The notes beneath the pieces are model-generated. The model made no database searches. It was given only the letters and a program-made list of their open reading frames with translations, and was not told where the DNA came from. Source: Massilia sp. KIM (lineage in GTDB: Bacteria > Pseudomonadota > Gammaproteobacteria > Burkholderiales > Burkholderiaceae_D). Taken from it: DNA of 64,000 nt. Shown here piece by piece: positions 35,601 to 43,507 of the stretch. A program made the position numbers and the translations under genes. How positions within the stretch are numbered: the stretch's first letter is position 1; the number at the start of each line of letters is the position of its first letter. The DNA lies in the NCBI RefSeq assembly GCF_002007115.1, contig NZ_MVAD01000004.1:1-64000 (forward strand), written 5' to 3'.

Positions 35601-37070
35601 GTCGAGCAGGGCCTCGGGCGTGGCGGGCAGCTCGCCGACCGTGTAGCCGGCCGCCTTCAGGGCATGCAGCATCTCGAACAGGGAGGCCGCCACGTCGAGG
35701 TTGTCGGCGCCGATGTTCTGGCGGCCCGGCGGGTGGTTGTAGTAGATGAGGGCGAGGCGCTTGTCGCGGTTGGCCTTGGCGCGCAGCGCCAGCCAGCGGT
35801 CGACGCGCGCGGCCATGCGGCCGGCCTCCTGGTCCAGCACCACGGGCGGGCGGTTCTCGATGCCGGTCAGCGGATCGCGCCTGGCCTGGCCCAGGGCCGC
35901 CACCACAATCGGCTGGCCGATGCCCTGCAGCTCGGGCAGGGCGACGCGGTACTGGACCGAATCGGGCGGCAGGCCGTCCGGCGACAGGCGCCACTGCATG
36001 GCCGTGCGGTCGGACAGGCGGATCGCCTTGAACACCGGGATGTCGAGGCGCTTGAAGGCTTCCTGCACCGCTTCGCGGCCCTCGGCGGCGCCGACCACGA
36101 AGTCCTGCAGCACCACCAGGGCCGCGGGCCGCGCGGGCGTGACCAGTTGCGGCAGGCGCTCGAGCGCCTCGCGCGAGGCGCCGCCCCAGCGCGTCAGGAG
36201 CTGCACGCAGGGCTGGCCCTGCCGCTCGATCCTCCGGCACAGCGCGGCCGGCACCACGCCATCCATGTTCGACAGGTCGAGCACGACCACGGTCGGCTTG
36301 TCCTGCAGGCCGAGCTCCGCCGCCCTGCCCCAGGCCGCCGCGTCGGCCAGCTCGCGCTGCCCCACGCGCAGGCGCAGGGCGGGTTCCGGACGCGGCGCGG
36401 CCAGCGGCGTGCCCGGGGCAAGACGCTGGGCCAGCAGGGCCTCGGTGTTATCGACCCCGCCACCCTGCCACAGGCGGCGCGCGGCCAGCCACCGGGCGGC
36501 GGCCGGATGCGCGGTGGCGGCCTGCAGCGCGTCCTGGGGCGGGGTTTCGGTCGACAACTGGCGCAGGGTCTCGGCCGGAAAGCCCGCCAGGCTGCCGTGG
36601 CGGCCGCGCGTGACCAGGCTCAGGCTGGCCTCGCCGTTGAAGGCGAGGATCTCGGCGCCTGGCCTGGCATGGCGCGCCAGCGCGTCCTTGAGGCGGCGGG
36701 CGGGATCGCCGAACACCGACACCGCCAGCACGCTGTCGGCGCGCCCCAGCCACTGCGCTACTTCACGCTCGCTGGCCGCCATGAACTGGGCCGGGGTGCG
36801 CAGCAGGATGCGGTCGCGCGGATGGCGGGCCAGGTGGCGGTGCGCGGCCTCGACGGCGGTCGGGGCGGCGCGCTCGGTGACCAGGGCGAACAGGGTGGCG
36901 GCCTGCGCGGACACGCAGGACAGAAGGCATAGCAGCACCGCGAAGGCGCGGACGACAGGACGAGCGCTCAATTGGACGTCAACCGGCAAGGCACGCGAGG
37001 CGCGCAGGGAAAACCAGGCGATCCGGGCTCGCGGCCGCGCCGCAGGAAGCGCGGCATGGAATCGAAGCAT
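32619..37070 (-). CDS. cobN: CobN-like (cobaltochelatase large-subunit family) exported membrane protein
   Basis: The 1483-residue protein has the CobN/magnesium-chelatase-H core. Examples are LIYYNHPPGRQNIGADNL, VFIGPQPPRGWE, the signature HVGRHSTYEFLPGKAVGL and LLDNNDAFDYLGGLSLAI. Two features are unlike cytosolic CobN: an N-terminal export signal (VVRAFAVLLCLLSCVSAQA) and a C-terminal membrane helix (VQVLGLLAAGIALFSLGLW), suggesting a tethered periplasmic protein. The start is uncertain. The frame opens inside the upstream riboswitch, the ATG at 37070 leaves a long n-region, and a TTG at 36971 would give a 24-residue signal peptide, but neither has a clear Shine-Dalgarno. No CobS, CobT or corrin genes are near. 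The cobalamin riboswitch and ExbB/ExbD-like partners suggest a role in corrinoid or metal uptake or repair rather than synthesis. Confidence 0.88.
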   Translation of the reverse strand: MLRFHAALPAARPRARIAWFSLRASRALPVDVQLSARPVVRAFAVLLCLLSCVSAQAATLFALVTERAAPTAVEAAHRHLARHPRDRILLRTPAQFMAASEREVAQWLGRADSVLAVSVFGDPARRLKDALARHARPGAEILAFNGEASLSLVTRGRHGSLAGFPAETLRQLSTETPPQDALQAATAHPAAARWLAARRLWQGGGVDNTEALLAQRLAPGTPLAAPRPEPALRLRVGQRELADAAAWGRAAELGLQDKPTVVVLDLSNMDGVVPAALCRRIERQGQPCVQLLTRWGGASREALERLPQLVTPARPAALVVLQDFVVGAAEGREAVQEAFKRLDIPVFKAIRLSDRTAMQWRLSPDGLPPDSVQYRVALPELQGIGQPIVVAALGQARRDPLTGIENRPPVVLDQEAGRMAARVDRWLALRAKANRDKRLALIYYNHPPGRQNIGADNLDVAASLFEMLHALKAAGYTVGELPATPEALLDRIMAHGVNLPEDRAALREMNPAVNGVSAADYARWFATLSPRVRGEMQNGLLGRLHAEVLEAEAAGERALGRKQAALIVKELLHLVEGADHPQREAALRDLALLDEGYRACLDERPARACASLAPLQRRLAGYRIEGMRGWGAAPGKVMVDGGRLLVPGLVFGNVFIGPQPPRGWEVDEELLHANTSITPPHQYLAFYHWVRERFKADALVHVGRHSTYEFLPGKAVGLAADDYPSLIAGELPGIYPYIVDGVGEGTQAKRRGLAVMVDHLTPPLASTPLYDELLSLRQVVESFEAASSESLKAQAASLMRERVVALNLRAELEASMEDVLKVRGIGFDAADDDLLAHEIGHYLTKLQEKFMPYGLHVFGRPWERKSLDLMLDSMKKGGVFDAGTERKLADSPRLEMAALLAGLEGRYIEPGKGNDPLRSPEALPTGRNFHAVDGDILPTRLGYGLGERLATKADARDAGRQGSEGIILWASDAVRDEGVMVAFALAMMGAEPVWNARGIVTDVRLKPGAPRRDALVTTSGLFRDLYPNLIRLIDRAGRLALAASADALAEEQPLLREALQAALAPLNGAPWGREPLAANSVAREWLARAQTLQRGGMPAPEAGVAAAQRIFGDAPGAYGTGVNRLTERSGAWREREEIGRAYRTRMGHAYGLDANGEAQHAAFDVALDGIARTYHGRASNLYGLLDNNDAFDYLGGLSLAIEGRTGRVPQALILQHAQPGRADVEPLASSLLGELRGRFLNPAWLKPLMAHGYAGARTMGQEFVENLWGWQVTRPDLVKNWAWDEVKAVYFDDAHGLGLPQFLGQRHNAHVKAHMLAVFMVAAEKGFWQTEPETIRRLGGELARLVAANGLPGSGHAAPDHPMWRWLAPQLDQADAQALGVTLAKARGELLPSSPPAASAPSRGAPAQSQSKAASRAEGLQAQAASAQQPVARAYELSRLAPPALAPAARIVQVLGLLAAGIALFSLGLWRGRHPSPSVRRLS

Positions 37071-37131
37071 GCGAAGAGAACGGAACGCCAACCGGCAAGG
37101 CCACACCCCGGGCCCTGCAATGTGCATCGCG

Positions 37132-37319
37132 AGCGGCCGGTCTTCTGGCTTGCCTTCATCCTTCCCTGTCCTTGCCTTCCCGTGCGGATGCACAGTGGCG
37201 GTCGTCCAGGGTCGTCGGGCCTACAGCAGCGGGGGCTGCGCCGGACTGGCGGGGATGGACATCCCGCGCGTCACCGGCTTCCCGTTTCACCCTCCCGCAG
37301 ACTAGCGGAAGGGCACCGT
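37132..37319 (-). promoter_or_regulatory. Cobalamin riboswitch of the CobN-like operon
   Basis: Read on the minus strand, the conserved AdoCbl-riboswitch elements appear in order: the 5' GGTGCCC, GGGAAGCCGGTG, CAGCCCCCGCTGCTGT, GCCACTG, GGGAAGGC and the B12 box AAGCCAGAAGACCGG (37137-37151). The 5' CGGT and 3' ACCG can close the first stem. It precedes the CobN-like gene, so B12 should shut this operon down. The remaining bases of the gap are the CobN leader (37071-37131) and the stretch to the upstream terminator (37320-37393), where no gene is seen. Confidence 0.93.
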
Positions 37320-37393
37320 TCACGTTATTGCCGGATTGTACATGTCCGTGGTGGACCTCGCCACTATCCGGGCAAGACCGCCATGCTCTCTCG

Positions 37394-37426
37394 AAAAAAA
37401 AGCCCACTCCCTGCAAGGAGTGGGCT
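37394..37426 (-). terminator. Rho-independent terminator of the OmpA/membrane/vWA operon
   Basis: On the minus strand, a 10-bp perfect stem AGCCCACTCC / GGAGTGGGCT with a six-base loop is followed by a run of T (the A run at 37394-37401 on the plus strand). It sits 23 bases after the vWA-like stop codon and separates that operon from the riboswitch operon. Confidence 0.92.
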
Positions 37427-37448
37427 TTGCGCCGCAAGCTATCCGCGT

Positions 37449-38288
37449 TCAGCGGGCCGGAATCTGGTTCAGCAGGGCCGGCTGGCCCATCTCGACAAGT
37501 GTCGCGTTGGACTTGTTGAAATAGGCGTTCCAGAATGCGCCCAGCGCGCGCAGGGTCTTGGGATCCCGATACTTCTTCGATTTGCCCGACTCTTCAGGCA
37601 ACAATCCAGCGCCGATCACGTACACCTGCGCACCGCCAAAGTCTGCGATCAGCTCATTGTCGGCTGCGAGCTTGAGCTCCCGGTCCGCATCGATCTGGCG
37701 TACCGAAGCGCCTTTCGGTCCATAAAAGCTGGTCACCGAGGAGTTTTCCAGCATATCCGAAGCGAGCAGCACGATTTTGCGCCTTGCACCCGACTTCCTG
37801 ACCCGCGTCGAGATGGATTTCAGCGATGCCAGGACGTCGGATTTGGCGAGATCCGTGCTGGCCATGTCGAAGGCGCCACGCAAGCCGGTGCCGATCGCCT
37901 GCATCGCGACCATGGGCTGTCGCTTGGAACACGCATCGAACCGCGCCAGAAGGGGTTTCGAGATATCGTCTCGCGCCACGGCAGGGATCGACGGCTCGAT
38001 CGTCCCGGCGCTAAGGAGCTGCACGTAACGGCCCTGCGAGAAAGCCGAAAACGTCAGCAACGAGTAGGCATTGCCGGCCGTCATGAATGCACGGACATTG
38101 TCTGCCACCTGCTGCTGCAGAGTCTTGTCAAACACGGTCGTCTGGTCTACCAACACGAACAGCTCGGTATCCGCTGACGCGGGCGCGACACCCAGCTTGC
38201 TGTCGTAGCAGCTCGGCACCACGTTCTCCGCGGCAGGACAGGCTTGTGCAAACACAAGGCTCAGCGCGAACGCGAAGGCGCGCTTCAC
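37449..38288 (-). CDS. Exported vWA-like protein of unknown function
   Basis: The 279-residue protein has a signal peptide (MKRAFAFALSLVFAQACPA) and a domain resembling von Willebrand factor A: a first strand TELFVLVDQTT that places a partly degenerate MIDAS (Asp then Thr), and a later strand KIVLLASDMLENSS. I do not recognise a specific family. It starts with GTG, overlapping the stop of the membrane-protein gene (GTGA), and ends before a strong terminator, so it is the third gene of a tight operon with an OmpA-family lipoprotein and a five-helix membrane protein. A periplasmic ligand- or metal-binding role is plausible. Confidence 0.7.
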   Translation of the reverse strand: MKRAFAFALSLVFAQACPAAENVVPSCYDSKLGVAPASADTELFVLVDQTTVFDKTLQQQVADNVRAFMTAGNAYSLLTFSAFSQGRYVQLLSAGTIEPSIPAVARDDISKPLLARFDACSKRQPMVAMQAIGTGLRGAFDMASTDLAKSDVLASLKSISTRVRKSGARRKIVLLASDMLENSSVTSFYGPKGASVRQIDADRELKLAADNELIADFGGAQVYVIGAGLLPEESGKSKKYRDPKTLRALGAFWNAYFNKSNATLVEMGQPALLNQIPAR

Positions 38289-39865
38289 AGCAAGTCCTCG
38301 ATCTCGGCCGCGCGCTGTTTCTTTGCCTGCGCGGCGGCATTCTCCTTGCGTTCCTGGAGAACCAATTTGACTTCCGCGAATACATGTTCCGGAAGAGTGT
38401 CCAGATAGGCGCGTTTGGCCTGGGTATCGTCCCCGAGGCGATCGAGTTCGCTAATGGCGCGGCCAACATCGCCGGCGCGCGCCACGGGTGTCTCAAGCTC
38501 GGCAGCAGCAAGGCCAGTACCAGCGTTAAGCGCGGATTTGCTTGCCTTGTGCGCCTGGGCGCGCTCGCGTTCCTCGTCGAGACGGCGCTGCTCCTCATGA
38601 AGCGCAGCACGCTTCTTGGTGCGGTAATCGGTCTCCTCGCGATCCGTGGAGTCGAGGAACTCGAGGAAACTCTTGTTCGGATGCACCGCGACACCAGTAC
38701 CCTTGTCCGCGTGATGCTGGATCATCCGCTGTTGAAGATTTTCGAGCTGGTTCTGCGCCTTGTCGATGTACTGCTGGGAGGCGGCGCGAACGTCCGCATA
38801 AGTCAGGAATTTTCCCTTGCCCAAAGCCTTGTAAGCTGCCTTGCTGTTCTCGCCCGCGAATCCCCAGCGATAGCCGAACAGCACACCGAGCCCCTGCAAG
38901 AACACGAAGAGCACTGCCAGGATCGCGAAGGTCACCCAGTAGCCGTGCAGGTCGTATTGAGCCGCCTCCTCGACCGCCTTGCCGTCTGCGGCGAGGCTGA
39001 GGTTCGCATCGGCGTCCGGGATCACGTTCTGCTGGGCCAGGTCCAGGCCGACACCGGTTTGCCGCTGTTCCACCAGCTCGCTCTTCTGGATGCGGACGGA
39101 GTCTTCCATGAGCTTGTTGGCGCTCTGGACCCGCACGTATGTCGCACCGATAGCAATGATCAGTACGAAGGCAAGTGTGGCCCAGCTGACGACGAAGCTG
39201 GCGTCCAGGCCGACACGGTTGCAGATCTGGGTGTACTCCGGTTCGGCGTCGTCGAGGTGCTGAGCCGTAGTCAAGGGCATGGATTTGGTCCGCAGCTTGT
39301 GCTTGCGCCCCTCCTCGATCCAGTCCTTGCGTGCGCGCTTGATCTTGAGCGAGCGATAGAGTTCATGACCAGCCTGATGGGTAAGCAATACGCACAAGGC
39401 GGAGACGATGAATGCGATACCGATCGCCGCATACTTCTGGGTCGTCTCGCTGGCGCCAGGTACGGTGTAGCCGGCGAGCACATAGCTGAAACCCTGGGCT
39501 TCGATGAACACGAAGGCGATAATCAGAATCCAGATCGCCAGGGGCGTGGTCGTACGTCCATTGTCACCTGCCTTTTGTAGGTAGGTCATGCGCTCGTTGA
39601 AATCGTATTCCGATTGCACCTGAACGAAAGCCTTGTAGTCCTGGCAGAGCGTGCGCTCGGACTTGAACCAGCCGCTGCCGTCGGTAGTCTGATGGAGGTC
39701 CTGGGAGAGCCGCTTCAGTTTGCCGATCACGGGGAAGGCGTACCAGGTATTCAGCCACCACCATTTCAGCTTGTCCCACATCAGGGACACGAGAATGGCG
39801 GCGGCGGCCGTGTAGATGATCATCCACACGAGCACAGGATAGGTATGAAGGAAATCGGAGAGCAT
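38285..39865 (-). CDS. Unrecognised multi-pass membrane protein with coiled-coil tail
   Basis: The 526-residue protein has about five membrane helices: near residues 9-30 (VLVWMIIYTAAAAILVSLMW), 108-130 (PLAIWILIIAFVFIEAQGF), 144-163, 222-245 (VVSWATLAFVLIIAIGATYV) and 314-336 (WVTFAILAVLFVFLQGLGVL). The C-terminal 150 residues are charged and helical (ALHEEQRRLDEERERAQAH), probably a coiled coil. I do not recognise the family. It is not MotA/ExbB-like by motif. It starts 5 bases after the OmpA-family gene and is coupled to the vWA-like gene. Codon use is less GC-extreme than in neighbouring loci, which may reflect transfer. Confidence 0.75.
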   Translation of the reverse strand: MLSDFLHTYPVLVWMIIYTAAAAILVSLMWDKLKWWWLNTWYAFPVIGKLKRLSQDLHQTTDGSGWFKSERTLCQDYKAFVQVQSEYDFNERMTYLQKAGDNGRTTTPLAIWILIIAFVFIEAQGFSYVLAGYTVPGASETTQKYAAIGIAFIVSALCVLLTHQAGHELYRSLKIKRARKDWIEEGRKHKLRTKSMPLTTAQHLDDAEPEYTQICNRVGLDASFVVSWATLAFVLIIAIGATYVRVQSANKLMEDSVRIQKSELVEQRQTGVGLDLAQQNVIPDADANLSLAADGKAVEEAAQYDLHGYWVTFAILAVLFVFLQGLGVLFGYRWGFAGENSKAAYKALGKGKFLTYADVRAASQQYIDKAQNQLENLQQRMIQHHADKGTGVAVHPNKSFLEFLDSTDREETDYRTKKRAALHEEQRRLDEERERAQAHKASKSALNAGTGLAAAELETPVARAGDVGRAISELDRLGDDTQAKRAYLDTLPEHVFAEVKLVLQERKENAAAQAKKQRAAEIEDLL

Positions 39866-39870
39866 GGTAT

Positions 39871-41547
39871 TCAGTTGGCAATGACTGGTTTAAAGGCGGA
39901 AACGTAAAGGCGATTGTCGCGGGCGTAGACGATGTTGCCGCCCTTGGCAGCTGCACCGCCTTGACGCGGATACAGGATGTCGACGCACTGCATGCCGGCG
40001 GCGCCATTGGTGAAGATGCGGTAAAGGATGCCGCCCTCTGCAAGATACGTGTTCACCGCCGGTCGCAATGTCACATCGGGGGAGGGATTGCGATTGACCG
40101 ACGGATCATAGTTGGCGTAAACCTTCATCTCCGGCATTTGCGCCAAGGACGCTTCGCTGGCCAGGACGGCGACCTTGTTGATCACGATCTGGTGACCGTT
40201 GACACGTTCGGTCCAGCTCTTCCCATACAAGCCAGGAACGTGTTCGGCCACCCGGTAAGTCGCTCCATCCTTGAGTGCTTTCACCGCCCCCGTTATGCGT
40301 GGACGATCCTGGGAACAATCGGCAAGAACTGGCACATCGTCCGCGTACGCATTGCTGATCAGAGAGAACAGCGGACGCTTTTGTTCCAGCTTGCCAATAC
40401 CAGCGGCGGCCAGCCGGGCATCCACCATAGGCGTACCGCCGAAGTCGATTGGCTTCCCAACGGTCTTGAAGGCTGCAACTGGCGACGAGGAGGTCGCTGC
40501 GGACGCGGGGGTGCGGGCCGGCGTCGCTGCCAGCGTCCTTCCTGGCGCGGGCGGCGTGGCGACCTGGCGGCTGATCGGCCTGGATGCATTGCTGTGATTG
40601 GGACGCGCGCCGCCAGTGGCTGCCTGCGCCTGCGCGTTAGCGGCTTCTCCATGTGCGGGCGCAGCTTGGGCGATAGTACTGCGGTAGAAATGATAGTTCG
40701 GTCGGCGCTCTTCGAGATATCGGCTGAAGCCTTCTGTGTTCGTCATTTCGACGATCTCGACCCGGCGGTTCTTGGCCCTGCCGTCTTCGGTGTTATTGTC
40801 GGCGACCGGATAGACCTCCCCCGCGCCCTGGTAGAACACCTGCTCACGCGGGATGCCGCGTCGCTGCAGGTAATCCGCTACCGCACGCGCGCGGCGTTCG
40901 GACAATTCGGCATTGAGCTTGGAGGAGCCAGTGTCATCGGTGTGCCCAACCAGCAGAAGCTTGCGGTCTGCCTGCTGGCCCGGCGCCTGTCCGGCCTTGT
41001 TCAGATTATAGATATCGGCGATCGCAGAGAAATACTGTTCGGCACGCCGGGTCAACACATCCGAATTTGTTTCGAAATGTCCGCCGCCGGCGCCATCGTC
41101 CTGCAGCGAGACAACGCTGCCGATCGCATTCTTCTTGACACTGCTGGCTTGCTGAGACCGGTCCAGTTCCGCGACATCGACGACTCGTCCGTCCTTGGTA
41201 ATCGCTGCAAACTGCATCTGCAGCTGATACTCCCGCGCCACCTTGGCGAGATCACAACGGCGCTGATCAATATCGGCGCCGATGAATCCGCCGGCAGCGC
41301 CGCCCAGCAGTGCACCGGCGAGAATTGCGCCCTTGTCCTTATCCCCCATCTTTGCGCCGATCAGCGCCCCAGCCAGTACACCGAGCGCTATGCCGGTATT
41401 GCGCGCATTATTCGCACAAGGATCGGGATTATTGAAGGTATCGTTGAATGCCTGGTTTATTCCACCCTGACCGGGTGCGGTGGCGCATCCGGCAAGACTG
41501 AATGCGAGGCCGGCTGCGCCGATCTTTCTGATAGTGCGCGACTTCAT
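39871..41547 (-). CDS. OmpA-family outer-membrane lipoprotein with extra C-terminal domain
   Basis: The 558-residue protein begins with a lipoprotein signal whose lipobox is LAGC (Cys 21). A glycine-zipper segment follows (GVLAGALIGAKMG, GAILAGALLGGAAGGFIGAD), then an OmpA-like peptidoglycan-binding domain (LLLVGHTDDTGSSKLNAELS, RRARAVADYL, GRAKNRRVEIV) at about residues 200-275. A Pro/Ala/Thr-rich linker leads to an unrecognised C-terminal domain of about 190 residues. I chose the ATG at 41547 because it puts the lipobox at the normal position. The frame extends upstream to a TTG at 41634. It is the first gene of a three-gene operon whose products span outer membrane, periplasm and inner membrane. 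Confidence 0.82.
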   Translation of the reverse strand: MKSRTIRKIGAAGLAFSLAGCATAPGQGGINQAFNDTFNNPDPCANNARNTGIALGVLAGALIGAKMGDKDKGAILAGALLGGAAGGFIGADIDQRRCDLAKVAREYQLQMQFAAITKDGRVVDVAELDRSQQASSVKKNAIGSVVSLQDDGAGGGHFETNSDVLTRRAEQYFSAIADIYNLNKAGQAPGQQADRKLLLVGHTDDTGSSKLNAELSERRARAVADYLQRRGIPREQVFYQGAGEVYPVADNNTEDGRAKNRRVEIVEMTNTEGFSRYLEERRPNYHFYRSTIAQAAPAHGEAANAQAQAATGGARPNHSNASRPISRQVATPPAPGRTLAATPARTPASAATSSSPVAAFKTVGKPIDFGGTPMVDARLAAAGIGKLEQKRPLFSLISNAYADDVPVLADCSQDRPRITGAVKALKDGATYRVAEHVPGLYGKSWTERVNGHQIVINKVAVLASEASLAQMPEMKVYANYDPSVNRNPSPDVTLRPAVNTYLAEGGILYRIFTNGAAGMQCVDILYPRQGGAAAKGGNIVYARDNRLYVSAFKPVIAN

Positions 41548-41667
41548 TTCCATCCCATGTGTAGGCCAGCATTGGCAGGCGCCTGACATCACGCCACGGC
41601 AAATCGCCAGCAGGCGCTGTTTGCGAACCTGCAATCATGCTGTGCAATCGATAATAAAAGTTTCTCG

Positions 41668-41696
41668 ATTGTAATGAGTGCGACAATTGGTCGCAA
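41668..41696 (-). promoter_or_regulatory. Promoter of the OmpA/membrane/vWA operon
   Basis: On the minus strand, TTGCGA (41691-41696) and TACAAT (41668-41673) are spaced exactly 17 bases apart, 120 bases before the lipoprotein start. The surrounding 41548-41905 is clearly AT-rich compared with the rest of the window and holds no gene that I can support. Confidence 0.5.
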
Positions 41697-41905
41697 TGCC
41701 GGGATGGCCGATTTGCTCTATTTATTCGATATTTTTCTGAATTAAGAATGGTATATGTCGACGGAATAGGTATCAGACGCACAGAAAATCACGGATTAGC
41801 GTGATTCTATTTCTTCACACATTTTTATTTTTACAAAATCGGGATAATTGGTGAGAATGAGTTCGCGATGGACTTTTTCGTCGCGTTATCGTTGCGAACA
41901 AAAAC

Positions 41906-41939
41906 AAAAAAGCCTCGCATGCAAGCATGCGAGGCTTTT
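41906..41939 (-). terminator. Rho-independent terminator of ssb
   Basis: A near-perfect hairpin GCCTCGCATGC / GCATGCGAGGC lies 19 bases after the ssb stop. On the minus strand it is followed by six T and more T-rich sequence. TTTT on the plus side makes it potentially bidirectional. Confidence 0.9.
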
Positions 41940-41957
41940 CACGGATGTGGATGTATT

Positions 41958-42461
41958 TCAGAACGGGATGTCGTCATCCATGTCCGAGAAGTTCGGCGCC
42001 GGTTTCGGCTGCGGACGCGCGGCCGGTGCCGGCGGGGCCTGGCGCGGAGCCGGGCGCTGCTGCGGGGCCGAGTAGTCGTCGTCCATGCCGCCGCCCATGC
42101 CCATGTCGCTGCCGCCGCCCATGCCCTGGCGGCCGCCCAGCATCTGCATGTTCTCGGCGATGATGTCGGTGGCGTAGCGCTCGATGCCGTCCTTGTCGGT
42201 GTACTTGCGGGTCTGCAGGCGGCCTTCAACGTAGACCGACGAACCTTTCTTGAGGTACTGTCCCACGATCTCGGCCAGGCGGCCGAAGAAGGAGATGCGG
42301 TGCCATTCGGTCAGTTCTTTCTGCTCGCCGGTGTTGCGGTCCTTCGAACGGTAGGAAGTGGCGACCGCGATGTTGGCGATCGCATCGCCGCTCGGCATGT
42401 AGCGGATTTCGGGATCGCGGCCCAGGTTGCCGACGATGATGACTTTGTTAACTGATGCCAT
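41958..42461 (-). CDS. ssb: Single-stranded DNA-binding protein
   Basis: The 167-residue protein has a standard OB-fold domain ([59 protein letters not shown], residues 1-110). A Gly/Met then Pro/Ala/Gln-rich linker follows, ending in the acidic tip MDDDIPF, which binds partner proteins such as RecQ, PriA and the clamp loader. AAGGAG precedes the ATG. It is a single-gene unit with its own terminator. A CATAAT box near 42543-42548 on the minus strand may be its -10, but no good -35 is seen. Confidence 0.98.
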   Translation of the reverse strand: MASVNKVIIVGNLGRDPEIRYMPSGDAIANIAVATSYRSKDRNTGEQKELTEWHRISFFGRLAEIVGQYLKKGSSVYVEGRLQTRKYTDKDGIERYATDIIAENMQMLGGRQGMGGGSDMGMGGGMDDDYSAPQQRPAPRQAPPAPAARPQPKPAPNFSDMDDDIPF

Positions 42462-42586
42462 GGTGTGACTCCTTCAGGGTATGTGGAGCCCTGGCTCTGC
42501 ACTTGACTAAGCGCCAGGGAACTGTGGTGTTGCAGTCAGCTATTATGCCTGTTCCCGGGCCGGGAATCGCTGTTTTTTCGATAAGG

Positions 42587-42610
42587 GCGCACGCTGTTGC
42601 ATGCGTGCGC
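42587..42610. repeat. Perfect 8-bp stem-loop between ssb and the acetyltransferase gene
   Basis: GCGCACGC and GCGTGCGC flank an eight-base loop just after the acetyltransferase stop. On the minus strand it is not followed by T, so it is not a classical terminator for that gene. It may still stabilise the transcript end. Confidence 0.4.
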
Positions 42611-42623
42611 TCAAGTCGCTCTT

Positions 42624-43349
42624 TCAGGACTGCTTGCCCGCCACCGCCTCGTAGGCGCGGCGGCTTTCCTGCAGCCCTGCGATCACGGCCAGGGCCGCGT
42701 CTTCATCTTCGGTCATGTCTTGCAGGAACATCGCGTTGTTTTCCTTGATCCATTCCAGCGGCATCTCCCACCAGGCCAGCTCGATCAGGGCGGCGCGCAC
42801 TTTCTCCGTGAAGCGGTAGCGGACCAGGCGGGCCGGCGCGCCCGCATAAATGCCGTAGGGCTCGGACTGGAAGTTCGGCGGCAGCACCGAGCGCGCCCCG
42901 ATAACGCAGCCGTTCTCGATCGTGCTGCCGCCCAGCACCATCACCTCGTCGCCGATCCAGACGTCGTTCTTGACCACCGTGTCGCCATACTGCGGCGGCA
43001 GCGCATTGGACAGCCCCATGCCCACGCTCGAGAACATATAGGTCGAGATGGTCTTCATCTCGTGCTGGCCGTTGAGCAGGAAGCGCAGGCGCTGGCCGCC
43101 GGAGACGAAGCGGCCGATCGCCAGGCTCTGCTGCTTCCCGTCGTACTTCGCGAGCGAATCGACACCCAGCGCCGAACAGCGTCCGATGTAAAAATAGCCC
43201 TCGGTGGCATCCTGGTCCACCCAGTTGCGGAAGAAACGGTGCGGGATCTGGCTGTAGCCGCCCTTGGCATAGCCCAGGACGGTGAAATGCCCCGCCCAGG
43301 GATGGTCGGGCTGCTCGCCGCTGAAGTCGTCTTCCGTAAAAATTTGCAT
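42624..43349 (-). CDS. CatB/Vat-type hexapeptide-repeat acetyltransferase
   Basis: The 241-residue protein resembles xenobiotic acetyltransferases. It has MQIFTEDDFSG at the start, the SGGQRLRFLLNGQHEMKTIS region with the probable catalytic His, then left-handed beta-helix hexapeptides (GDTVVKNDVWIGDEVMVLGG, IENGCVIGARSVLPP) and the typical YGIYAGAPARLVRYRF. Family members acetylate chloramphenicol or streptogramins, but many relatives have other acceptors, so resistance cannot be claimed. I start it at the ATG at 43349. The frame extends to 43526 over poor coding sequence. It is divergent from uvrA. Confidence 0.88.
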   Translation of the reverse strand: MQIFTEDDFSGEQPDHPWAGHFTVLGYAKGGYSQIPHRFFRNWVDQDATEGYFYIGRCSALGVDSLAKYDGKQQSLAIGRFVSGGQRLRFLLNGQHEMKTISTYMFSSVGMGLSNALPPQYGDTVVKNDVWIGDEVMVLGGSTIENGCVIGARSVLPPNFQSEPYGIYAGAPARLVRYRFTEKVRAALIELAWWEMPLEWIKENNAMFLQDMTEDEDAALAVIAGLQESRRAYEAVAGKQS

Positions 43350-43507
43350 GATCTTCGCTCGCTCGGAAAGGAAGCCTCGATTGTAACCCCAGAGCAACTT
43401 ACCGAAAGACTTTATACCTCTGGCATCTTTGCCATTGAATTGGGGCGCAGCCCCACCACATGGACCGGATTGACCCGCTCGTCGTTGTGTGGCCACGGCA
43501 AAAATTG

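Noticed and set aside
37081..37193. Start of the CobN-like protein inside the riboswitch region (frame opens at 37193; ATG at 37127)
   Set aside because: These codons overlap conserved riboswitch elements or lie next to the B12 box, and the translated segment lacks any protein-like features. Translation should begin after the aptamer.
38285..41547. Zorya-type defence system (OmpA-domain plus membrane protein)
   Set aside because: The membrane protein lacks MotA/ZorA motifs, the OmpA protein is an outer-membrane lipoprotein rather than a ZorB-like inner-membrane stator, and no helicase or nuclease gene follows. Kept as an unknown system.
42587..42610. Terminator for the acetyltransferase gene
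   Set aside because: The hairpin is good, but the T run lies on the wrong side. On the minus strand it is followed by A, not T.
42462..42623. Possible SOS box upstream of ssb
   Set aside because: CTG and CAG triplets are present on the minus strand, but none has the required 10-base spacing.
42624..43349. Chloramphenicol or streptogramin resistance gene
   Set aside because: The fold matches CatB/Vat relatives, but many chromosomal homologues do not confer resistance, and nothing here (mobile element, cassette) suggests it.
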